Assembly: GCF_963678635.1 (NCBI RefSeq)
Contig: NC_087063.1
Span: forward strand, 62,287,850-62,351,849
DNA length: 64,000 bases
Direction of reading: 5' to 3'
Source of the DNA: Symsagittifera roscoffensis
Taxonomy: Eukaryota > Xenacoelomorpha > Acoela > Convolutidae
Of the stretch, positions 31,651-41,500 are shown one piece after another (position 1 is the first letter of the stretch; each line of letters starts with the position of its first letter). The notes below the pieces were generated by a model. That model did no database searches. It was not told the DNA's origin and saw nothing but the letters and a program-made list of their open reading frames with translations. Made by a program: the position numbers and the translations under genes.

Positions 31651-32269
31651 ATAACATTTTATCTGTCGAATTTTCTAAGTCCAGAGAAATAATAGCAAAA
31701 CAACAAACTCAAGGCGAATTACTGCATTTCAGGTTACTCCGTATTCGCCATGAGTTTTATAATCTTTGTTGATATGAAGACTTACGTACTAAGTACTAAG
31801 CAACCAAAATAACGCAACCGAAATTTACTTTTCATACCACTTTGCTCTAATGCTTCGGTTCCCTTACTTATTGGAATTGAAAAAGTAATCCCAGAAAGAC
31901 GCGGCAACGCAATAATCGTGAGGATCGCACATCTCTCAGCGTGAAGATTTACGCATTAAGACTTCAAAACTTAGCGTTGCAGAGATCAAGAATTTGATGC
32001 AATCGTAACGATGCAATCTCACGATGCAAAAGTTATCTGGAGAACAAAACAAAAAATGAGAATTTTCCGCTAGTTTAAAAATACAAATATTCCCAATTTT
32101 GATCGATGATTGTGTATTCATTCCCAAACGATTAGATTAGTGGCAGTAAACTTTGATGTGTTACAGTAAAAGATATGGTACAAAAGTCACCTTTTTCTGG
32201 TTTCTCATGACCATTGAAACTTCCAAGTAAGGAAAGCCAAAATTTAGGGATAGTCAAAACGTCGTGATG
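31651..32269. other. Spacer between repeat units
   Basis: AT-rich, no gene or named repeat seen. Confidence 0.45.
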
Positions 32270-32775
32270 GCCAAAGTCAGGCGGAAAAAAAATAATAAAT
32301 GAATAATAAATGTAAAAAAAAAATTACGTTTTTTTTTGAACTTGAAATTTTTTCTATGAAAATTCTCCCCCCACGCGCCATATATACTAGAAAAGAATAG
32401 ATTTCGCTCCTTGTAAAAAATAAAATATGGCAAATGAGCTTCTTTCAACCAATTTGAACGATTTCTATAAGACATTAAATCTCCGCTTACGCATTAAAAG
32501 CGCGAATTTCATCGCGCGTTAATTGTCACAAATCGGCCAAAATGGCAATCTCTAAACCTCCGTAACTCTAGGAAAAAAGATCACAGGTGAAATATCGTTT
32601 CAAATTTAGGCACACAACAACAATACCTTTTGAATGATAAAAAAAATTCCGTCAAAAATGGCTAGTAAAAAAGTCGAAATTTGTCTGAAGAAAAAAAACC
32701 CAATCCGAGCACAAATATTCCGTTACTTTCGTATCAAAAGTCCGAACAACAAGATTTTTTTCAAACAAATTGTCA
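32270..32775 (-). mobile_element. Helentron-like unit 2, hairpin end missing
   Basis: Body matches units 1 and 3 from the ccccccacgcgccatata block to the gtccgaacaacaag end, but the left hairpin terminus is absent and replaced by A-rich sequence. A truncated copy. Confidence 0.5.
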
Positions 32776-32924
32776 AAAACAAAAAAACGTTTAAAGCGAC
32801 AAGCTGTCGATGTTTTATCTTTTTTATTACTGAGTCCAATACTTGAATACCATGTTAAAAGCTAATTTTTTGTGTCCCAGTTCTTTCCGATCATATAAGT
32901 GTTTTGGTTATTAGACATAAAACA

Positions 32925-33454
32925 AGACTGCTTGTATCAGGGCGAAGCCCTGAATGTTCCGACTGGCTTTTAAGGTTTATGGAGCAGTAAAAACATTTAA
33001 AAAATAAATGAAATAAAACAAAATGAAAAAAAATTCTAAAATTTGAAATTGTTTATGAAAATTATCCCCCCACACGCCATATAAATGACAAAAGGATAGA
33101 TTTTGCTCCTTGTAGCAAACCAATTATGGCAAATAAGCTTCTATAGACCAATTTGGAACGATTTCTATGATGGATTAACTCTCCGTTTACGTGTTAATAG
33201 CGCGAAATATATCGTGCGTTAATTGTCCCAAATTGGCCAAAATAGCAATCTTTAAACCCCTATGACTTTATGAAAAATGATCACAGGTGAAATATCTTTT
33301 CAAATTGGAGCTCAGGACAACAATACCTTTCGAATGATATAAAAACTTCCGTCAAAAATGGCTACTTAAAAAGTCGAAATTTGTCTGAAGAAAAAAAAAA
33401 CCCACCCCGAGCACAAATATTCCGTTACTTTTGTATCGAAAGTCGGAACAACAA
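32925..33454 (-). mobile_element. Helentron-like unit 3, best preserved
   Basis: Left end: ctgcttgtatcagggcgaagccctgaatgttccgact. The agggc-gaa-gccct stem-loop lies just outside tgttccgact. Right end: cgaaagtcggaacaac, whose agtcggaaca is the inverted complement of tgttccgact. A hairpin outside one arm of a short asymmetric terminal inverted repeat is the structure described for Helentrons and their non-autonomous derivatives. No coding capacity. Confidence 0.5.
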
Positions 33455-34108
33455 TGATTAGTAAGCTTGAGAGTTAGTGAGTTGCTTAGTGATACTCACA
33501 CTTTAAAAAAAATGTATGCTTGAGCTCCTCAATCAAGTCACCGATATATTCGTTACTATTAATGCGTCAGCGTTAAAGTCAATTCGTTTTGGAAAATATG
33601 TCAAATTGAACAAAAATACGGTATTTGTCTAATTGTGACTTTGCTATAAGCAAAATAAAACTCTCTGTACTTTGTATAAAGTGTTGAAGGATTTTTTACA
33701 AAAATTAAATAAATCAGCTTCATTTTCGTTATTAATTTGTAAAAAAAAGCGAACGCTTTTCAATAGAGCTTAAGATGCAGACGGAACTTTCAGGAGCAGT
33801 CTCGATAACTATGTTACTAGCAGACAAAAAGATAGAAAAGGGTAGGCAGTACAGTGACTGCACTAGTTATTCCGCCGCTGGTTCTTTCACTTGCTTAGAA
33901 TAAATCACACCCTAATTGGCAAAATTGAGCAATATGATTTTGCATACTGTTCTTGTTTTTCCGATTTTTGAAGAAAGCAACCGAATATTTGTGCTCGGGG
34001 TTGTTTTATTCTCCAGAAGAGTATCGACCATTTAATTGATAATTTTCGGCTAAATTTTCTATATCCCCGGGTTGACAAAAAAAGTTTGAGTATCACTTGT
34101 GCTCTATC
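33455..34108. other. Intergenic interval with an inverted Helentron-like fragment
   Basis: No gene. At about 33940-34045 the complement of the right end of the units above (aaccccgagcacaaatattcgg...) appears in opposite orientation. The rest shows nothing recognisable. Confidence 0.45.
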
Positions 34109-34330
34109 ATACAATTTTCATATACGAAAAAAAAGCTTATCATACTCTTTCATACAATTTCATAGCGTAAAAGCTATAGTATGAAAATAGCAAAATAAGC
34201 ATTTTTTCCATAAATGAAATGTATGATAAGCACTTTTTCCATACTATGAAATTGTATGTTAACCATTTTTTCCATAAATAAAAATACAAAAAAAATTTTG
34301 TTTCAAAATTTCGTGTTTCAACCGAAACAA
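34109..34330 (+). repeat. Short tandem/palindromic repeat (tttttccataaatgaaatgtatg...)
   Basis: Three to four irregular copies of a 40-50 base unit containing agcatttttccata and (c)atacaatttcata, with inverted versions, just left of Element B. Confidence 0.6.
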
Positions 34331-34462
34331 TAACCAAGGATTTTTTGTCATAAGACAACCCAGAGAGTAACTACTTGTGATATTCTACCTGTAATCATTT
34401 TTTGTTAAAAGTTATTTTACCTCTCTATCTAAAAGTTTCATCTATATTTTAAAGCGTGAAAG

Positions 34463-34872
34463 TGGAACCTGATCTAAACTATATTTTATGATTGGATAAA
34501 TTAAATGTTTTACCAATGTAAAGTATTTAATATTAACCAATCATGATCCATCTAACTAACAACCCACTTATTTGTAAGTGCTGAAGTTACTTGTAATTTC
34601 AGCACCAGAGAGATTTGAATTTAACTTAGAAATTAGTTGGACTCTCCCGAGCACTTCAGCAGCCGCAATAAACCAGTATACCCTAGATCTATTGAGCCTA
34701 GCAGAGACTAGTTAAACAACCTGAGACTAGATAGTATAAGAGTAAGATTAGGATCGGTATTAGACTAAGAAGTTGCACGAATCTATCCGGCCGAAAATAA
34801 GATAGCGTGACGAGCAGACGGTGTACCCTATCCGAAATTACTCTATGAGTTATACACTCCAGTCCTAACTCA
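34463..34872 (+). repeat. 5' LTR of Element B
   Basis: 410 bp, TG...CA, no difference seen against 52909-53318. Contains a stem-loop-forming stretch (gtgctgaagttac...gtaatttcagcac, 34578-34605) with a nearly perfect inverted repeat. Promoter elements are not assigned. Confidence 0.95.
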
Positions 34873-34874
34873 TC

Positions 34875-34889
34875 TGGTGCGACCATAAG
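34875..34889 (+). promoter_or_regulatory. Candidate primer binding site of Element B
   Basis: TGGTGCGACC begins 2 nt after the LTR end, in the place and with the TGG start required for pairing to a tRNA 3' CCA end. I cannot name the tRNA. Confidence 0.6.
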
Positions 34890-34960
34890 TCTCGAACAAG
34901 ACCTTACTAGATTAGAATTAACCAAAAATAGATTAGAAATTAGACAAAAACATTTACAAA

Positions 34961-35194
34961 ATGTTATACGACAATAATTTAATTGAAATGTCTCTCCGAC
35001 TCAATAGATCAGAGCCAATATTCCGAACCATAATAGAACTACCCGGAATTGGAAGAAGACCTCGAACCAAAGACGACATACGACAAAGTAGAAACTTGCC
35101 GTATAGTTATATGATAGTTCGGCAAAAGCCAGAACAAACTTTTATATTTCGAATACTACTTGCAATGAATTTAGATTTCCATTTGCAAACATAA
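34961..35194 (+). CDS. Short leader ORF of Element B
   Basis: 77 codons from ATG, about 90 nt after the LTR. Basic (IGRRPRTKDDIRQSRN) with no recognised domain. It could be a small accessory product, a first coding exon joined by splicing to downstream frames, or chance. The position near the 5' end of the genomic RNA means ribosomes would meet it first. Confidence 0.35.
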   Translation: MLYDNNLIEMSLRLNRSEPIFRTIIELPGIGRRPRTKDDIRQSRNLPYSYMIVRQKPEQTFIFRILLAMNLDFHLQT

Positions 35195-36124
35195 AACCTT
35201 GAAGTTACTCTTCAAAATCATTTAAGGCGCTAAACAAAATTAATATTATACAATAACGATTGATAAAAAGATCTAAGATCGTTTCCCTAAAACTCTGCAG
35301 TATTATACAAAACATGTTTGAAAAATATTTATTGGAAAATAAAAATAAAAATTAGTAGCATGACAATAAATGGTTAGTAATCATAAATCATCCTGTTGTT
35401 CCAGCTTCATCATCTAAAACATAACAGCAATCATCAACTCACTAACATCATAAAACACTAAATCTTTCCTTTACACACATTTAAAACTTTATTAAAACTT
35501 AAATTCACTTAATTTTAAAACCAGATCATCAAGGCTTATCCTTGGATCTTAAATCATTTTCTACTTAATTAAATTTTAAATTTGATCATCAAGGCTTATC
35601 CTTGGATCAAACAGAACAACTTTGTTCTCCCCCACCCACTTAATTAGTGTCTAACGACCTCAAACGTCGATTCACTACCCAACCCTTTCTAAAGACCCAA
35701 GACTAATAGAAATTTTTAAACAAAACTAATCATTCAAATTAGGATAAACAGTGAAGAACTTCGGTTATTCATCCTTCACTTGACCCCCCCTCTTACCAGA
35801 CCCAGGATAAATCTTAGACTTAGTAAGTTTAAAATAGTATCTAACGAACTACTCGCGTTCTAATTATACCTGAACCTTGTGGATCGATTTACTATTCTCC
35901 AACCCTTGAACACAATCACTACCCCTAAGTAAGATTAAGTAAGTTAACACCTTAGCTTATACTAGTCACGAGAAAGTAAAAATCATTCTTCGGAATCGAT
36001 ATACTTTTCTCTCCAACCCTGAACAAATAGACCCAGGTTAAGCTAACCAAAAAATCGTAAGAACTAACAGTTTAAGAAAATAGAAATCATTTAACAACCT
36101 TTTGCATCCGTCATCCTAAACCTT
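35195..36124 (+). other. Element B leader with repeated stem-loops
   Basis: No gene. A 25-base palindromic unit gatcatcaaggcttatccttggatc occurs at 35524-35548 and again at 35584-35608, each able to fold as CAAGG/CCTTG with a five-base loop and GATC ends. Downstream, a degenerate repeat of about 110-220 bases recurs (tcgattcactacccaaccc, tcgatttactattctccaaccc, tcgatatacttttctctccaaccc). A structured leader of this kind could serve packaging or dimerisation of the RNA. Confidence 0.6.
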
Positions 36125-36592
36125 ATGTCATTTAAAAACCTAGGAAATAAACAAACAATCATTTTACACAATTGTGAAATAGATAACAAAAAATACGACC
36201 TTGTAATCACACCTCATACACAAACAGTTGGATACATTCGCACAAAACGACAAACACTAAAGAGGAAAATAATAACTAAACAAAGACAAATAACACGAAA
36301 AAGATTTTCAAAAAATCGAAACGCATTTTCAGAATCAGAAACCAACAGTTTAGACGAACTTTACAAACTAAAAGAATCAATAGATAAAAATTACCCACTT
36401 CACGATCAATTATATTTTTCTGACTCAGAAACAACTTCAAATTCATCACAAAGAGGAAAAAGAAGAATAAAAAAGCAGTACAAACACAAACCAGTACATC
36501 TATACAATTGGAATCAACCAATTCGACACATTAATAATTACATATTAACAGTCATCGAACGAAAAAATGAGCTCAACGCACACTCCAGGTGA
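36125..36592 (+). CDS. Element B basic 155-aa ORF upstream of gag
   Basis: ATG at 36125, first good start after the leader. Strongly basic in the middle (RTKRQTLKRKIITKQRQITRKRF) and near the end (RGKRRIKKQYKHK), with a Ser/Glu-rich section between. This suits a nucleic-acid-binding or nuclear protein, but no family is recognised. It overlaps the gag start by 26 nt in another frame, so gag would need leaky scanning, reinitiation or a separate mRNA. Confidence 0.55.
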   Translation: MSFKNLGNKQTIILHNCEIDNKKYDLVITPHTQTVGYIRTKRQTLKRKIITKQRQITRKRFSKNRNAFSESETNSLDELYKLKESIDKNYPLHDQLYFSDSETTSNSSQRGKRRIKKQYKHKPVHLYNWNQPIRHINNYILTVIERKNELNAHSR

Positions 36593-38546
36593 CGAAACTC
36601 CAGATGATGATGAAATCTTTCCTTTTATAGTAGACGCAGATACTGATAGAGGACAACACATATTTTGTCAAAATTTACTCGTAATTTTATTTGAACCCGG
36701 AATCAGTCCATGTAAAACAGAGTTCCCCGATGTAAAAATCAAAAGACAAATCATAGATCACTACTTAAAAGATATATGCAACATAACACAACAGTATGGA
36801 ATCTACTCCATAGAATTCACCTCACCAAACCATAATAATAGAACATATACTATACAAACAGACGATCTTGATTTAGAATTTTCAAAAGTTTTTTCAGAAT
36901 ATATAAAAAGCATCCAATATCATAACTCACAAAGAGCAAACTCCATATTCACCAATGAAGTTTTCGCAATAATATATAGTTATATTTCGATATTAGAAAA
37001 CGAAATCCCAATAACAAATGTCTCACCGACAGAAACATCTAAACATTTAAGAGTACGACATGAAATCACACTACTCTCTAGTTATTTAAACATCATTAAA
37101 GAAAATTTCACGAAAGACGACGTTTCACAACATACCAAACACGATTTACAAAAAATTTTAGCATGGTTCATAATAGATTATTTCACACACAATATTGATT
37201 TAATTGCACAAGCAAGAAAAAATTTTAGACCCCAAAATTCGAACGATGATACCGCTATCACAGAAGAATCAGATTATGTTTGGGACCCCGAATGGTCTCA
37301 TCCCGCATTTATAAGCTTTCCACAATCAATCTCAAGTCAAGCAATAGGTACAATATCTTACATAAGAGATTACGTAAGAGTAATACCATTAACAATTGAT
37401 GCGACACCATTAAACTATAATACATTTTTGCCCGATACACAAAATAATAGTTTAAACTCTACAGTTATACACAATGAAAACCTCAATGGAACTAGGAATC
37501 TTACTCAACAAGATATCCAGACACCATCACACTTCATAAATGAAGAAATTGTACGCACAACAACTACACAACAAAGTATTTCACCAATACGCCCAAATTT
37601 AACAACACCAAGAAATACAAATCCTTCACAAACACAGGTAACCTTACAATCAACCGTTAAACCTTCGGTTGCCCCTAAATATTCACATATGGATTACCAA
37701 ACATACAGACCCATGACAATACCATCAAAAACACGCAAAACATTCACTAGAAACAACTTTGCAGACCATAATTATAATTATACACATCCATCAAAAACAA
37801 ATTATCAACCACAAAGGAATTTTAATCAATATACAAAACCTCGAAACTGGGATAACCCAACGGCCCAATATAATTCCAAAAATCTTCAACCAAATCCTCC
37901 ACAGGATCGCAGTGAAAATTACCCATTTTTTCAACAAAATAAAAATAAAAAACAAACATCTTATCAAATGGATTATTTATCCTCAGATGATGATTTCTTA
38001 CAACCAGATATATTTGCACAAAATACTCAAGAATATCGTAGACAAGGAATACAGAGAACACGTACAAATCATAGAAATTTTTCTCCACAACCAATAGATG
38101 CACAACATCAACAACCAATTCAACAACAAAATCTAATTAATACACAATCTTTTCAACCAATTCAACAACAAAATCCAATGACTGCACACTCGTATCAAGC
38201 ATCACAAATGCAAAATGAAATACCACTCCCATATTATCTCCAACAACATGAAATAACAAGAAACCAACTTTCAAATTTTTCTCAAATGCCAAATGCAGCA
38301 GAATCATTACAAATGACAATGAATCCATACCTTATGGGTGGATCATCAATAACATCAAACAAACCTTTAATGGTTTTCACAGGAACAGACCCTGAATACT
38401 CTGTAGAAGATTATTTAAATGCAGTAACAGCAAACCTGATTTTAAATATTGGACCTGAACCAATTAATACGCCACTACATCAAAATTGGATACATCGACG
38501 CACAGCGTTAATACAAACAACCTTAGATGGCGCAGCCCAAAAATGA
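36567..38546 (+). CDS. gag: Element B Gag, N-terminal and capsid start, ended by in-frame TGA
   Basis: 659 codons from ATG. Residues 1-290 form an uncharacterised domain; about 300-590 are Asn/Gln/Pro-rich and disordered-looking. From about 590 the retrotransposon Gag capsid begins (KPLMVFTGTDPEYSVEDYL, a match to the F-x-G-x-x-P start of gypsy CA). It stops at TGA 38544-38546 in the middle of that domain. The frame stays open in the same phase for 63 nt into the next ATG and on through Pol, so this stop splits a single Gag-Pol reading frame. It is a lesion or a suppressible stop. Confidence 0.8.
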   Translation: MSSTHTPGDETPDDDEIFPFIVDADTDRGQHIFCQNLLVILFEPGISPCKTEFPDVKIKRQIIDHYLKDICNITQQYGIYSIEFTSPNHNNRTYTIQTDDLDLEFSKVFSEYIKSIQYHNSQRANSIFTNEVFAIIYSYISILENEIPITNVSPTETSKHLRVRHEITLLSSYLNIIKENFTKDDVSQHTKHDLQKILAWFIIDYFTHNIDLIAQARKNFRPQNSNDDTAITEESDYVWDPEWSHPAFISFPQSISSQAIGTISYIRDYVRVIPLTIDATPLNYNTFLPDTQNNSLNSTVIHNENLNGTRNLTQQDIQTPSHFINEEIVRTTTTQQSISPIRPNLTTPRNTNPSQTQVTLQSTVKPSVAPKYSHMDYQTYRPMTIPSKTRKTFTRNNFADHNYNYTHPSKTNYQPQRNFNQYTKPRNWDNPTAQYNSKNLQPNPPQDRSENYPFFQQNKNKKQTSYQMDYLSSDDDFLQPDIFAQNTQEYRRQGIQRTRTNHRNFSPQPIDAQHQQPIQQQNLINTQSFQPIQQQNPMTAHSYQASQMQNEIPLPYYLQQHEITRNQLSNFSQMPNAAESLQMTMNPYLMGGSSITSNKPLMVFTGTDPEYSVEDYLNAVTANLILNIGPEPINTPLHQNWIHRRTALIQTTLDGAAQK

Positions 38547-41500
38547 TTTTCAGTACTACCTTTAGAAATAAAATCAAACTGGAAAAGATTTACACAGGAA
38601 TTTTCAAAAATGTTTGACTCCGAAAGAAACAAACAACAACAAAGAGTTTTATGTAATGAAATTCGCAGATTACCAAACGAAACCATCAAGCAAATAGCAG
38701 TACGAATCGAAACACTAGTTCGAAAAGCATACTCACTAAATACACATGACTATAAAAACACAAAGATGACAGAAATCTTAATGATGACCTTAACACCACA
38801 ATTAAGGAAAATAGCAATAAAAAAGAGAGCATCCCATCCTTCTTCAATTCGAGAACCCGATTTAGATTTTCGAAAACTAGTAGACAAATTAGAACAAGCA
38901 GAAATCACGATGAAACTAGAAGAAACGGAAAATCTGAAATTACAATACGTTAACAAAATTGAAACGACTCCCACTAATATTAATAATATACAGGAATCAG
39001 AAACAGACCTCGTTGAAAAAATCACTGAAATACTCAATATTTACGAAAAGAACCCGAACTTTAAAGGCAAACCATCTTTCAAAAAATGGTGTAATTATTG
39101 CCGCCGATACGGACATAGTATTTCCGAATGTAGACAAAAACAGCAAGATAGTCAAAATAAACCTCAAAAATACAAAGAACCAAATAAATCATTCTATCAA
39201 TATATGAAAAAAGATCAAAATCTACCAAACAAAAATGTATACAGCAACAACAGTTCAGGAAAACCACTTCCGAACAATACAAGTTATACAAGAAATCAAT
39301 CCCCATATAACTCAAGTTATAGAGGAAGATCACCAGAACGAAGAAATACACAAAACTCATCACAAAATCACTACAATAGACCAAATAGTAGAAATAACTA
39401 CTCCAGATCAAATTCAAATACACAACGATTTGTTTCTAGATCTAATTCCCAATCAAGAAATAACTACTATCCAAACAACCAATCACGAAATTCATCATAC
39501 AATAGGAATAGAAACTACTCCTATAATAGAAATAGAAGTTATTCAAACAACCGAAACCAGAATTACCCGAACAATCGATCAAGGAATAACTCATATAATA
39601 GATCGAACTATAACAGACCAAACAATAATTACCAAAACAGATCGCGAAATAATTCACAAAATCGACACCCAAGTTATAATAATCGTTATAGAAATTATTC
39701 CCAATCACCACACCGGAATAATAATCACTATAATAACTCTAATAATCGTCATAGAAGCAGTACACCTAAACATCAAAGACAAATCAATCAAGTACAAGCT
39801 AACCCAGAAACAACATCAGACCCCCCAGGTATTGATGACACAGTAACTGATACGTTACAACTCAATCAAATAAACTGTACATCATCAGATTCAGAAAGTG
39901 ATACTGAAAACACTCTTGCTATCAATATGATAAAAGTCGAAAATGACTATGAATCTGTCATATATGAACAACCCTTTCCATCACATATATATGAAAATCA
40001 ATCAGAATTTCTTCAAAATTATTACACTACACCCATAAATTCCACACCAACAACGCAAGAAACAAATGCAAAAAATACTACAGAACAACCCAATCAAAAT
40101 GTCAAAACAAAATGCTTGAATACAAACCACATCTACCAAAATATACAAAAAGAACAACCCAAAGAAAAAATCTGGACAATACCATTTCTCTTAGAAAGCC
40201 CAAGAAATAAAGAATTTCAACCACCAGACCTTGAAATAGATTTTTTAATTGATTCAGGAGCAGAATCAAACATAATAAACATCCCCACATGGAATGAAAT
40301 AAAAACTTTACATCCAAAGCTAACACCTCTTGAAACCTCCAGCAAACTAGCAACAGCACAAGGATCAACATTGATAAACTACGGAAAAATCCAATTATTT
40401 CTCCTCCCTACCAGAACAATGGAGCAAAGTAAAATTCTAAACAAGCCATTTAAACAAATATTCCATATCACTGATATTAAATATAATATCATTGGAATAC
40501 CATTTATTTCGAAGTATATACCAACAATTAACATCCTAAATAGTAAAATATTAATCAAAGATAAATATACAAAAACAAAAGAAACATCCCTAACATTTTT
40601 TCAAAGATTAAACAAACAACCACCATTCTTTTCAAAATTTTATCCAATATATAACCAACAAAGAAAACACCTGAAACCACTATCAGGAAACATATATAAT
40701 TTTTCAATCAAACAAGTTCACCAATATGATAAAGAACAAAACAAACAAAAATTTTATATGTCAGATTTTGAATTCAAACCTATTCATAAATTTTTCAAAA
40801 TCACAATCTCATCAATAAAATATTTGAAAAATTCGAATTCAGATATTATTTCCTTACATGTCTATAACAACACACCTTACCAAGTAACATTACCTTTAGG
40901 ACTTTTAGGATATTGTGAAACCAACGCTACAATATCACCAATACACGAAAAAGCCTATCGCGTAAATAATATACTCCAATTACTAGATATTTGCCAATCT
41001 ACAATTCTTAATGAAGAATTATCTATAAATAATATAATAAGTAACGAAAACAGAAATACGGATTATTTCACAAAAACTCCATATTTCAAACCTACATTCA
41101 ACATCAGTAACTACACAGAGGACCAACAAAAATTTTTAACAATGTTTAATTTCCAACATTCACAAATAACACAAGACGAATTCGAAAAGTTAGCCAAACA
41201 GCTAATTAAATATTCATCAGTCTATGCAACATCAAAATTCGATGTTGGCAAAATCAGTTCATCACTACATCTCCCATTAAAACCAGACGCAGTTTTCAAA
41301 AAACAGAGAGCAAGTAAAGTACCAATTCACTTACATGATAAAGTAAACAGATTACTCGATATTTTAGAACAGTACAATATTATATCACCAGTTAATAAAG
41401 AAGAACAACCAAAAGGCAACACATTCATCAACCCCGTTATCATTCTAGCTAAAGGAGAATCATTAAAAATCGTTCTCGATGCTAGATACCTCAATTCACT

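Noticed and set aside
34875-34900. Naming the tRNA primer of Element B from an extended match into the T-loop
   Set aside because: The complement contains TTCGAG at nearly the right distance from CCA but is one base off a proper tRNA arm, so only the TGG-start site is reported.
39235-39846. 203-codon plus-strand frame overlapping Pol
   Set aside because: Shifted reading of the Asn/Arg/Ser-rich repeat stretch of Pol; the regular Ile/Thr-rich peptide follows from the codon bias of the real frame.
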